A DNA stretch of 64,000 nucleotides, from the NCBI GenBank assembly GCA_964514655.1, contig CAZEQY010000011.1, positions 40,253 to 104,252 on the forward strand, given 5' to 3'. The position numbers and the translations under genes are program-made. The notes beneath the pieces were generated by a model that was not told the origin of the DNA, searched no databases, and worked only from the letters and a program-made list of their open reading frames with translations. The first letter of the stretch is position 1. Every line of letters begins with the position of its first letter. Positions 1-8,249 of the stretch are shown in pieces. This stretch comes from SZAS-7 sp964514655. GTDB lineage: Bacteria; Chlamydiota; Chlamydiia; Chlamydiales; FEN-1388.

Positions 1-497
1 TTTAAAGCCAAAAAACCGTCGGCAATGGCAGGAAGCCTGACGAGGTCGATTCCTTCTATTTTTGACAAAAACATATCAGCTGTAAAACCTTCATTCACCG
101 CCACTTTTTTTCCTACAAGATCTTCAAGAGCAAGCTGTGAAGTACTATCACTTGTGAGGATTAGAAGAGGATCGCCCACCATGTAAGGTTTTGTGTAGTT
201 CACTCTTTTTGCTCTTTCTTCGCTATAGCTCATTCCAGCAGCTACAAAGTCTACTTTGCTCAAAATAACATCAGGAATAAGGGCTTCAAAGGGCATGTCT
301 TTTAATTCTACTTGTTTGCCAAGACGTGCCGCAACTTCGTGGGCGATATCGATATCAAATCCAACGATCTTGCCATCAGCAATCATGCAGTAGGGCGGAA
401 ATTCCGCGTTTGTCCCCACGATTAGTGTCTTTTTTTCTGTAAAGCTACAAAGTACTAGGAGCGACATGGTTGCTAGTATGGCTGCTATGCTCTTCAT
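1..497 (-). CDS. artJ: Amino-acid (arginine-type) ABC transporter periplasmic binding protein, partial
   Basis: Reading leftwards from an ATG at 497, the frame stays open to the window edge (about 165 residues), so the 3' part is missing. The N-terminus is a hydrophobic signal segment, followed by a solute-binding domain 3 pattern: LIVGTNAEFPPYC, then GFDIDIAHEVA, then VDFVAAGMSYSEERA and VNYTKPY. This family captures polar amino acids in the periplasm for an ABC importer. The start overlaps the argR stop as ATGA, so the two are translationally coupled. Chlamydia encodes an arginine-binding ArtJ, and linkage to argR supports arginine as ligand. Glutamine or another polar amino acid cannot be excluded. 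Confidence 0.88.
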   Translation of the reverse strand, partial: MKSIAAILATMSLLVLCSFTEKKTLIVGTNAEFPPYCMIADGKIVGFDIDIAHEVAARLGKQVELKDMPFEALIPDVILSKVDFVAAGMSYSEERAKRVNYTKPYMVGDPLLILTSDSTSQLALEDLVGKKVAVNEGFTADMFLSKIEGIDLVRLPAIADGFLAL

Positions 498-955
498 TTT
501 TTCCTCTTAAATCCAAGTTTTTGTGAAAGATGTTCACAGGTCTGTTTGATGGTTTTTATGGACTTTGGCGCCACAAACACCATATTCTCACCGGCCAAGC
601 AGCCTAAGATGTCCACATCGGAAAAGGCATCTATGGCATCGCCCACAAAGGCAGCAAGAGCTGGCTGCGTGGTGATGACAATTTGTGCCTCGTTATGCGC
701 TATGTCTACAATGGCAAGCTTAAGTATTTCAGATAAAATGTCGCTTGTTGGCAACTCATAAACAAGGCTTCCCTGCACCTCTTTTTTTGTTACACCAAGC
801 TTTCGTAAATCCCGCGAGACGACAGCTTGATTCGTTTCAATCTTGTACTGCTTCAACAGACACTCTACAAGCTGCGCTTGATCAGTAATAAGCTCTCTTT
901 TCAGTATTTCCTGAATAGCCTCACGCCTTTTCTCTAGCATCTCAACATCTTTCAT
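494..955 (-). CDS. argR: Arginine repressor ArgR
   Basis: This 153-residue protein has the usual ArgR length and two-part layout. An N-terminal winged helix-turn-helix covers roughly residues 5-70, with the recognition segment AVVSRDLRKLGV. A C-terminal oligomerisation and arginine-binding domain follows, with the GCLAGENMVFVAP stretch near its end. ArgR hexamers bind ARG boxes when arginine is abundant. A good ARG box lies 36 bp upstream, so autoregulation together with the coupled downstream artJ gene is likely. In Chlamydia pneumoniae ArgR controls an amino-acid transporter operon, which fits this arrangement. The ribosome binding site GGAGG precedes the ATG. Confidence 0.93.
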   Translation of the reverse strand: MKDVEMLEKRREAIQEILKRELITDQAQLVECLLKQYKIETNQAVVSRDLRKLGVTKKEVQGSLVYELPTSDILSEILKLAIVDIAHNEAQIVITTQPALAAFVGDAIDAFSDVDILGCLAGENMVFVAPKSIKTIKQTCEHLSQKLGFKRKK

Positions 956-990
956 GAACCCCTCCTTTGGAATAATTATGCTTTATTTAA

Positions 991-1004
991 TGAATATTAA
1001 TTCA
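991..1004. promoter_or_regulatory. ARG box (ArgR operator) upstream of argR-artJ
   Basis: The sequence TGAATATTAATTCA matches the classical ARG box core TGAAT-WWWW-ATTCA exactly. It sits 36 bp upstream of the argR start codon in an AT-rich stretch that must also hold the leftward promoter. Neighbouring bases on either side contain weaker half-sites, but no convincing second box at the usual 3-bp spacing was seen. Confidence 0.75.
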
Positions 1005-1380
1005 TTTCCGAATTATAGTCAAGAAACCATGTGGTTCCGCGACTGTCATGCAATTTTACACCCCCGAGACCCTGTATAAATGCCATTTTCATTGAATAAC
1101 TGCCCTCCCAATTAGCTCTACCCCATTGCCACTAAGTATGATGTTCAAAATACCCCAGGCGTACGCACTAAGACATGGCCCTGTTTTTGATGCAACGCGG
1201 CACACGACATTGAGCCCGTACCGCAGGATTTTATTAGCCTTTGCACACCCCTTTCAATTGCATTTTTATTCATTAAAACGGATGAAAGCGGACCTTTGGG
1301 GGTTCTTTAATTGCGCATTAAAATTGCAACACGTTTTCCAAACAAAAATCTTTGGTTAGAGGATCTCGCTTTTATTTGAA
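1005..1380. other. Intergenic stretch without a supported gene
   Basis: The region between the divergent argR and the 1438 gene is about 480 bp. Apart from the ARG box on its left and a promoter on its right I see no gene, hairpin or repeat. A 77-codon open frame at 1126-1359 has no ribosome binding site and no recognisable pattern, so I treat it as chance. Confidence 0.5.
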
Positions 1381-1409
1381 TTAAATCATATTTATTAATA
1401 TGCTATAGT
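1381..1409 (+). promoter_or_regulatory. Putative sigma-66/70 promoter for the 1438 gene
   Basis: TTAAAT at 1381 and TATAGT at 1404 are separated by 17 bp, and TGC immediately before the -10 gives an extended -10 element. A ribosome binding site AGGAG lies at 1427-1431, six bases before the ATG. The -35 match is only moderate. Confidence 0.4.
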
Positions 1410-1437
1410 TTCTCTTGAATGTCCTTAGGAGTACAAT

Positions 1438-3402
1438 ATGTCTTGTTTTTCTGTTGGAGAGCGCAGTATCGCATGGGGTGGCCAGGATGTGAATAGGCAT
1501 ATCAAGGAGCTTTCTCGAGAAAGTCAACAGATACTATTTGAAACGACTGACAAATATTGTCTTCCAAAGATTTCTAAAATACTACCTTATTTAATCTATC
1601 GAGTGATAAATGCTGTAAAAAGTATTTTTGGCCAGTCAGATTGGCAACGAGCTTGCAGAAAAATTGCCACACAAGAGCTTAGAGAATCTGCTGCAAATAA
1701 ACAAATTCTTGATGCAAAAACTTTATTTATAAGTACGCTTTTAGAAGGTATTCTTACACAGAGTCAAAAACCGAACAATAATTTTGGCTATGATCTCACT
1801 CCTTCCGAAGACACTCATGAAACTTTGCCCGTCTCTACAGTAAGAGATAACGTTGAAGAATCAGGTCCGCTTGCGAGTAAAAATGATGAGGATTCCCAGG
1901 TGACAGTTGTGGAAACGGTAATTCCTGCAAAGCCTAACGTCGGGAAAATAGTTAAGTCCGTCAATGAAAGAATCGATGAGGCCTACGATTCTGTGATGGC
2001 CCGATTAAAGGAGCGCCTAACGGTGGTCCGCATTCAAACGGCGGTGCGCAAGCAATTTCTCCGCAACAGACCGGCGGTATTGAGTCTCAGCGCATTTCAA
2101 AACGCACTCCGAGTGCTTGAACGCGCTGTTCCACAACAGATCATCAAAGGCGACTACGATAAAATGATTGACAATTGTATTGAACATTGTTCCATCATGG
2201 AAAATCGCGTCGGCCTTCAGAGGATAGCAGCCTATGTGATGGGTGCTGCAACACAATATACGGTAGCAGACCAGGGTGATCAGAAGAAGCTATACGCAAA
2301 GAAAGGAGAACTCCTGCGGCATCTGCTTGGTCTTCCCGAAATCCGTGCACGAGATTTGGCTTTAGTACTCCGTGACAACTTTGGTATGGCTCGAGAATCC
2401 TTTAACAACGGTTTACTTAGGACCAATTTAGCCGAAACACATGAGCCCCTTTCTTCGTTATGGCTAGGGAGCGACGAAAATGCTGCCACCCCAGAAGAGG
2501 AAGCGGCAAAAAAGGAACTCAGAGAGCTTCAAGGTAAAGACTTTTTTGCTCGGCTGCTCAGAAACGAAGTGAACCCCCGTGAACAGGAGCTACACACTCT
2601 GTTAGATAAAGCTAAAGCAGAAAAACAGAGACAAGTCATAGGAAAGGTACGGCGAGTGCAGCATGGTGGCGGACTCTATTATCTTAAAGCGTGGTGTAGT
2701 GGCCTACGGCCGGGCTATCCCTTAGCAAATGGAAAGGGTTTGGGGATATGGGTACATCCCAAAAAGGTCGATGAATCATTAGGAGATGAGATTATTGGGT
2801 TAACGTGCGGCTACTCTAAACGAGCACGTGAGTGGTTCGACGTGCCGGCTGCACTCACTGCAGCGGTCGCAGCAGAACATGTTCTTGCTACTGATGTTGA
2901 AAGGGAAGGGACCATTACCACGGAAGATAGAGTCCATCTAAGAAAACCTCTCTCCTACTATAAGGCCAATCCGAAAGAAAAAGTATTTTCATCTGAAGCA
3001 GAAGAAAAGCATGTATTAAAAGCACTTCAAGTGAATTCACTCTCTACCATAGACTGGCAAAAAGGACCGGTCATAACGGACGCTGCCGGACGACGCCAAA
3101 CGAACTCGCGCCAAGAGCATACCCTGAAGAAGGCACTCGATTCAATCTACGGTTCTAAGCACCCAGGTTTAGTTGAACGAGTTAAGACGCTAGTAGCCGC
3201 GGAAAAAAAAGTGGAGCTAGAAACGCCAAAGTATGCGTACGACCTTTTGAACCTAAAGCAGAGGAATCTAGCATCATTCTGGATGCTTCAGATTCTGCAC
3301 GACGAACATGGACTATCTTGGGATGAACTTGGAGCAAGCAAGCTCCACGCCCACCTACAAGAGAACTGTAGCCCTGACGTATACGCATTTATCTCCAATT
3401 AA
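1438..3402 (+). CDS. Orphan 654-residue protein, candidate effector
   Basis: I do not recognise this family with confidence. The protein lacks a signal peptide and membrane segments. A low-complexity acidic linker covers roughly residues 115-165, and a basic helical region (SVMARLKERLTVV onward) follows. Around residues 405-470 there is a block with SGLRPGY, GLGIWVHP, LGDEIIGL and FDVPAALT. The spacing of these elements loosely recalls ADP-ribosyltransferase-fold enzymes, but that is inference only. The gene stands alone behind its own promoter, as expected of an accessory or effector gene. Codon use looks more mixed than in neighbouring housekeeping genes. Confidence 0.6.
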   Translation: MSCFSVGERSIAWGGQDVNRHIKELSRESQQILFETTDKYCLPKISKILPYLIYRVINAVKSIFGQSDWQRACRKIATQELRESAANKQILDAKTLFISTLLEGILTQSQKPNNNFGYDLTPSEDTHETLPVSTVRDNVEESGPLASKNDEDSQVTVVETVIPAKPNVGKIVKSVNERIDEAYDSVMARLKERLTVVRIQTAVRKQFLRNRPAVLSLSAFQNALRVLERAVPQQIIKGDYDKMIDNCIEHCSIMENRVGLQRIAAYVMGAATQYTVADQGDQKKLYAKKGELLRHLLGLPEIRARDLALVLRDNFGMARESFNNGLLRTNLAETHEPLSSLWLGSDENAATPEEEAAKKELRELQGKDFFARLLRNEVNPREQELHTLLDKAKAEKQRQVIGKVRRVQHGGGLYYLKAWCSGLRPGYPLANGKGLGIWVHPKKVDESLGDEIIGLTCGYSKRAREWFDVPAALTAAVAAEHVLATDVEREGTITTEDRVHLRKPLSYYKANPKEKVFSSEAEEKHVLKALQVNSLSTIDWQKGPVITDAAGRRQTNSRQEHTLKKALDSIYGSKHPGLVERVKTLVAAEKKVELETPKYAYDLLNLKQRNLASFWMLQILHDEHGLSWDELGASKLHAHLQENCSPDVYAFISN

Positions 3403-3521
3403 GCACATGTAATGCTAGGCCTGACAATGCTTTCAACCCGCTAAACCTAAGTATCTTATAAAACTCACCCATTTTAAAATATTTTTATAATATAATATAG
3501 ATATATTGAAGTGGTGGTTTT

Positions 3522-6236
3522 ATGACCTCGTTATCTACGAACCTATCAGTCATACAAGATGCTCACCTACATGGCTATCAGCTGCACTACTCTGACACCA
3601 AAAAGGGAATTGTTGTTACAGAACATAGTAAGTATAACATTTTTGTACGCTTTGCCAACTGGGTTGGACAAAAGAGCCAAAGCAAGTTAGCCCAAAAAAT
3701 AGTAACAGATTGTATACGATCAACTGACCAGACCGTGATCACCACAGTACGCCAAGAATTTTTTGTAAAGAAGGAAGACCTATTTACAACAACCCTAAAA
3801 AAGACATTAGCTAAAAGCCCAAAAGATTCTCATAGAATCCTTTGGGGTGAACAATTTAGTGCACTATATGAAAAATTGACCACTCAAAAAGGCGGCTATT
3901 CTCGTAGAGAAGTAAAAGCCTTTTTGGATGCAGGACTTCAACTTACTGATAACGAAAGACGGATCGCCTCTCATGCTCTTGGAGTTCTGAATACCACTGC
4001 AGCACTCGCCAAGAACAAGCTCATTACAAACTTTGGCAACAGCTCTATTCCAAAAGAGCCAATTACCCTCTTTGACTCTAAAGCATTTATCGCCTTTAGA
4101 CTCGATGTGCTTGTACACAACGCTCACAACCTCACTCGCGGCCAAAAAGATGAGCTTGCAACTGCCTATCAAAACCTAAAGGAATACTATAAAACCACGC
4201 ACCTAACAGATGAGTTTGAAGATCTAGAACTTGAGATGATGCGAGATGTTATTTTTGCACTCGATGATAGTGAGCTTGCTAAGAGCGACGCATTTTGCAC
4301 CCAAATACTAGAAAAGATCTCCCACAAACTCTCAAGCCCGCCATCTGTTCACGGCCACCCAAGGCAGCTTATTAACCCTGAAGATATACGCTTTCTTAAT
4401 CGCTGCAAAAAGCTTGGCTATAAGCTAGAGCTTGTAGCCCCTGCTCTACACGAAGTAGAAAAGCTTGTTGGAAATCTGCAAAAAGCCTGCCAAGATCTAG
4501 ACCTTAAAACCTCGCGCAAACTAGACGCTGTCATCCAAAATAAAAAATCACTTCTTACTCTTGAGCTTAGCGATATCGGCCGCAAGCTTAACCTTAAATC
4601 GCTACTAGGTGCTCCGGAACTATTTGACTCAAGTGTTATTTCTACGCTTAAAGTCCTCTTCACCTGTAAAGATATTCGCGGGCCGGAAGTTGACCTTGCG
4701 CTCCTTCATGCGCTCAAAAAAGAACATGATAGCGCCCCTCAGCACCCAAGCGTTGCGATTGAAGGCGGGGGGCCAACTGGCCTTTTACTCGCCATGACGC
4801 AGTATCAAGTAGGTGCTGATGTCACCGTCTTTGAAAAGCGCAGTACAGAATTTGACAGAACACAAGTAGTACGACTTGATCCCAAGTGGGTCGACATGCT
4901 GCAGTTTTATCTTGGCGAAAAATTTTATAAGCTCTTTGTAGATAAAGACCATAGAGGCGTCTTTCGATCTGATGGCTTTGTCGAAATTATGACGAAAAAC
5001 CTCGAAGATGTCCTCAACCAAAGGCTTGCTGAACTTACCTCAATAGCAGCACCTAGCACCCTTACAGAATATGCAGCTCACGAAGCAAAATCCCTCCAGC
5101 CACCAGAAAGGCGAGGAGAAAAGTTTACAATAACTGCAAGCTATGTCCCAAGCCAAGATAGAGGCACCTCTGAAAAAGCTGTGAAAACAGAAGTAAAAGA
5201 GGTGGACTTTGTCTTTTGTGCAGGCGGCAAGTCAAGCCCGCTTCTTCAGACCTATTTACCAAGTACATACCCAGTAAACGCTCCAGAATACTATGGCGTA
5301 TGCAGCTGGCTTACACCTGATTTTTCGCAATTTCGCGGCCAAAAGGTAGATGAAATGTCCTACTTTCAGGACTTTAGAGGTATTGTACAAATCGACGAAA
5401 AGTTCATAACCAACTTCTTAGATGCTGCGCGAAGTAAAAACCAACTTGCAGATTTATACATTGGCAACAAAGAAATTCCTATGTCTGAATGGACAAAGCG
5501 CCCCTTTATCCAAACGCGTACCTTTGAAAACAAAGGGATGATTTATATTGGCATGGAAATGCCAGCTGCCTTTGAACAGCTACTAAGCGGCGCAACTCGC
5601 GAGCTAAAAAGAGTATTTCAAGAAGCCTGGTTTGAACAAATTGGCAAAACCTACAAGCTCTCAAGCGACCTTATCATCGACTCCAAGTTTCTTGCCACAT
5701 TCCCCGTAGAACAAAACCGCCTAGCAGAAAAGCACCTCTTTAGCCAAGTAGAAGTAGAAGAGAGCAAGGTGTTTATAGCCGCTAGCGGCGATGCCTTTGC
5801 AAGTCCGCACTTTATGCGCTATAGCGGCCTAACCGGAGCTCGTGAAAATATAGTCCACCTCCAAGAGTTTATGAGAGGCCTTATCCATCATCCAGAAGCA
5901 CAAGAGATGCTCGTACACAAGCTAGAAGCCCAAAGTGAACGAACGGCCCAATTCGTGATCGGGCGCGGCCATGCCTTTTTATCACCAAAAACAAAAGAGC
6001 AGATTTCTAAAGGCCGTATCAAACACATAAGAAAAACCCTTAAAAGGGCACAAGCTACCTGGACAAATGCTGATTCTCCCCTTACGCAAGATCCGAACAC
6101 TGGCACCTACTCACTGCAGCATAAAGGCACATCCTACAATATCATCCCACAAGATGGCTACATCACCCTCATAGGCAAAGGCGTGCGGGAAGACTACCAA
6201 TCAATAGCGCAACTAAAGCTCAAATTAGGAATCTAA
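3522..6236 (+). CDS. Large protein with MICAL-like FAD-dependent monooxygenase domain
   Basis: Of 904 residues, the first ~400 are a helical region I cannot assign. At about 412-445 a Rossmann FAD site reads VAIEGGGPTGLLLA and ends in VTVFEKRS. The following DRTQVVRLDPKWVDML and LGEKFYKLF resemble the segment after the dinucleotide motif in MICAL monooxygenases (EKR signature, then KKFY). A second flavin motif, ASGDAFASPHFMRYSG, lies near 750-765, typical of class A flavoprotein monooxygenases. MICAL enzymes oxidise actin methionines in eukaryotes, so an actin-directed effector is an attractive inference. A generic hydroxylase is the alternative. No signal peptide is visible; the start has only a weak ribosome binding site. 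Confidence 0.75.
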   Translation: MTSLSTNLSVIQDAHLHGYQLHYSDTKKGIVVTEHSKYNIFVRFANWVGQKSQSKLAQKIVTDCIRSTDQTVITTVRQEFFVKKEDLFTTTLKKTLAKSPKDSHRILWGEQFSALYEKLTTQKGGYSRREVKAFLDAGLQLTDNERRIASHALGVLNTTAALAKNKLITNFGNSSIPKEPITLFDSKAFIAFRLDVLVHNAHNLTRGQKDELATAYQNLKEYYKTTHLTDEFEDLELEMMRDVIFALDDSELAKSDAFCTQILEKISHKLSSPPSVHGHPRQLINPEDIRFLNRCKKLGYKLELVAPALHEVEKLVGNLQKACQDLDLKTSRKLDAVIQNKKSLLTLELSDIGRKLNLKSLLGAPELFDSSVISTLKVLFTCKDIRGPEVDLALLHALKKEHDSAPQHPSVAIEGGGPTGLLLAMTQYQVGADVTVFEKRSTEFDRTQVVRLDPKWVDMLQFYLGEKFYKLFVDKDHRGVFRSDGFVEIMTKNLEDVLNQRLAELTSIAAPSTLTEYAAHEAKSLQPPERRGEKFTITASYVPSQDRGTSEKAVKTEVKEVDFVFCAGGKSSPLLQTYLPSTYPVNAPEYYGVCSWLTPDFSQFRGQKVDEMSYFQDFRGIVQIDEKFITNFLDAARSKNQLADLYIGNKEIPMSEWTKRPFIQTRTFENKGMIYIGMEMPAAFEQLLSGATRELKRVFQEAWFEQIGKTYKLSSDLIIDSKFLATFPVEQNRLAEKHLFSQVEVEESKVFIAASGDAFASPHFMRYSGLTGARENIVHLQEFMRGLIHHPEAQEMLVHKLEAQSERTAQFVIGRGHAFLSPKTKEQISKGRIKHIRKTLKRAQATWTNADSPLTQDPNTGTYSLQHKGTSYNIIPQDGYITLIGKGVREDYQSIAQLKLKLGI

Positions 6237-6251
6237 TGTCGAGTTAAAAAG

Positions 6252-6297
6252 AAGTGAGGTTTTGCGGGGGGAACTTATTTCCCGCAAAACCTCACTT
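6252..6297. terminator. Strong hairpin between convergent genes
   Basis: A perfect 17-bp stem (6252-6268 with 6281-6297) encloses a 12-base loop 15 bp after the monooxygenase stop codon. On the minus strand the hairpin is followed by CTTTTTAAC, a modest U-tract. It can serve as terminator for the leftward sctJ transcripts and perhaps for the rightward gene. Confidence 0.65.
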
Positions 6298-6357
6298 TGC
6301 GAAACAAATAACATACTTACATTAATACTACAGTTTCTCTATTTTTACAAGGGAGTA

Positions 6358-6519
6358 ATCTCGACTTTGTAACTTTTTAACGGCGCTTTCTCTACATCGG
6401 CCCTCCATCGTCAATTTAATTTCTCCGGAAGGCATAATAATGCCCTTCCGGAGAAATTAAATTGACGCTGAATGACCGCTGAAGAGAAATCACTCGTCAA
6501 AAAGTTACAAAGTCGAGAT
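6358..6519. repeat. 162-bp compound palindrome at the 3' end of the second sctJ
   Basis: Outer arms 6358-6382 and 6495-6519 are complementary over 25 bp with one mismatch. An inner perfect 22-bp stem pairs 6411-6432 with 6444-6465. The intervening segments are also partly complementary, so the whole unit is one long imperfect palindrome. The right arm contains the stop codon and last codons of the neighbouring sctJ copy. The shape resembles a MITE-like or other non-autonomous palindromic element. No target-site duplication could be established. Confidence 0.7.
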
Positions 6520-7341
6520 GTGAAATAGCTGCGAAATGCCTCCTCGCCTTTTAAGGATGGGATAAAGCTTCCATAAAAGCCACAAAAAGACAAACAAAAG
6601 AACAACTAACAAAATAGCTACGCAAATAAAAAAGGTCTGAAAAGCATCTGCAGACTTTGTTGCAACCATAAAACCAAAGACAGTAACATATGCTTGAGGA
6701 GAGCCACGTATCACTGTATTTGGATTAACAGCAAATCGTGCTCTATCAGGAACTACTGCCACATTATCATATGATAACCCCGTAACTGCACCTGATACTA
6801 AGAGCTTAATTTTTTCATCAAGGTGCCTATTTGGATCATCAAGTACGCCCGTATGCTTGACATAGACAGATGCCGTAATTGGAGGCAATTTTGCCTGGGG
6901 ATTTAGCTCATCTTCCTTTGGAAACGACAGCGTGACAGTAGCATCTACAATGCCATCTATCTTGCGGATCATGTTGGAAATTTCATCTGAAAGGCCAACT
7001 CTATAGCGCACCTTTTCTGACATATCTGACGGCACTAAACCCTGCTCTGAAAAAAGCTGCAAGAGATTTGGGCTTTTTACCCGAGGAAGACCATTTGAGC
7101 TTAATATCTCCATGGCTTTCACGGCATCGTGAGCAGGCACTACGATATCCCAGAGACTTGCCTGCTGAGCGCCCGCGCCGCTCACTTTTTCTTCTATCTT
7201 TGAGGCAGGAATTTCATTCTGAGATAGCAGCACCATAATCTCATTAGCATCGCGCTCATCAAGAGAGCTCACTATAGTTTTTGAAGACTGACACGCCGTT
7301 ATCACAAAAAGAACTATTGCAACTAGCACATATCTATTCAT
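6505..7341 (-). CDS. sctJ: Type III secretion inner-ring lipoprotein SctJ, second copy
   Basis: SctJ (YscJ/PrgK/CdsJ) forms the periplasmic inner-membrane ring of the type III secretion basal body. The likely start is ATG 7341, overlapping the upstream copy by 8 bases (ATGAATAG). The lipoprotein signal ends in the lipobox ITAC (Cys17). The ring-building region contains DERDANEIMVLLSQ, LPRVKSPNLLQLFSEQGLVP, IRKIDGIVDATVTLSFP and VYVKHTGVLDD. A membrane helix lies near the C-terminus (FICVAILLVVLLFVFLWLL). The last residues come from the right arm of the adjacent palindrome, so the tail ends ISTL rather than the acidic tail of its paralogue. Confidence 0.9.
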   Translation of the reverse strand: MNRYVLVAIVLFVITACQSSKTIVSSLDERDANEIMVLLSQNEIPASKIEEKVSGAGAQQASLWDIVVPAHDAVKAMEILSSNGLPRVKSPNLLQLFSEQGLVPSDMSEKVRYRVGLSDEISNMIRKIDGIVDATVTLSFPKEDELNPQAKLPPITASVYVKHTGVLDDPNRHLDEKIKLLVSGAVTGLSYDNVAVVPDRARFAVNPNTVIRGSPQAYVTVFGFMVATKSADAFQTFFICVAILLVVLLFVFLWLLWKLYPILKRRGGISQLFHISTL

Positions 7342-8179
7342 CTTCTTGCTCCTTAATGGGTGTAAAGCGTACAAGGGCTAAAAAGCCTCCTGACTTTTTA
7401 AGGATGGGATGTAGCTTCCACAAAAACCAGACTATAGATAAGCCAAGTATCAGTATCACAATAAAGCTAACTGCAAAAAACATCTGAAAATACCCAAGCG
7501 ATGACTCTGCAAGCACAAAGCCCCATACTTCGATACTTTCACGCGATGGGCCTAGCGCATACTGTGGAGTAGGAAGTGAAAGCATGGACCTATCTGGAAC
7601 TACCGTCACATTAGCATAGGTAAGCCCCGCAACAGAGCTTGAGACAAGCTGCTTTATCTTAGAAACGATGTGGCTATTAGGATCATCTAATATACCTGTA
7701 TGCTTGACAAAGACAGTTGCTGTTATTGGCTTTTTGCTTTCAGCATCGGGAAATGAAATGATGACATTTGCATCAACTACGCCATCAATTTTGCGTATTG
7801 TTTCGGCAATAGAAGCTGCAAGTCCGGCTTCATAGCGTATTTTTTCTGTTGTGTCAGAAGGCACTAAAGTTGAAGCGGGAAAAAGATCAAGCAAAGTGGG
7901 ACTATATCTTCGTGGCAGGCCATTTGCTGATAATATAGCCATCGCTGCTACGCGATCTTGCCCATGAACTGCTATATCCCAAAGGGGTTGGTTTGAGCCT
8001 GCGGGCCCGCGAGCGATATTTTCAGCAATCTTAAACGCAGGGATATGCTCCCTTTCCAAAAGTACAGCAATCTCATCTGCATCTTGCTCATTAAGGCCGT
8101 GCACGATGACAGTCGTTGTATCACACGCTGTCAGAAGTAGACATAGCAAAAAAAGAACTGTTTTTTTCAACCCTATCAT
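7334..8179 (-). CDS. sctJ: Type III secretion inner-ring lipoprotein SctJ, first copy
   Basis: The 281-residue protein begins with a lipoprotein signal whose lipobox is LTAC (Cys19). It has the same order of motifs as its neighbour: GLNEQDADEIAVLLE, LPRRYSPTLLDLFP, TIRKIDGVVDANVIISFP, VFVKHTGILDDPN and a C-terminal transmembrane helix followed by a basic-acidic tail. The two copies align along their whole length and are clearly paralogous. In Chlamydia sctJ normally sits beside sctL, sctR and other basal-body genes, none of which is here. The pair is therefore a detached duplicated locus; one copy may be specialised or the two may form a mixed ring. Confidence 0.92.
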   Translation of the reverse strand: MIGLKKTVLFLLCLLLTACDTTTVIVHGLNEQDADEIAVLLEREHIPAFKIAENIARGPAGSNQPLWDIAVHGQDRVAAMAILSANGLPRRYSPTLLDLFPASTLVPSDTTEKIRYEAGLAASIAETIRKIDGVVDANVIISFPDAESKKPITATVFVKHTGILDDPNSHIVSKIKQLVSSSVAGLTYANVTVVPDRSMLSLPTPQYALGPSRESIEVWGFVLAESSLGYFQMFFAVSFIVILILGLSIVWFLWKLHPILKKSGGFLALVRFTPIKEQEDE

Positions 8180-8249
8180 AATGTCTCCTCCATACGTTAA
8201 CCCTATTTTTTTTGTATATAAGTTTTCAACAGTACGCTACCATTGAGGC

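Noticed and set aside
1126..1359. 77-codon open frame on the plus strand between argR and the 1438 gene
   Set aside because: No ribosome binding site, no recognisable pattern, and the region looks like ordinary intergenic DNA.
6411..6605. Minus-strand frame of 64 codons through the 162-bp palindrome
   Set aside because: It is an out-of-frame shadow of the sctJ end plus the inverted repeat.
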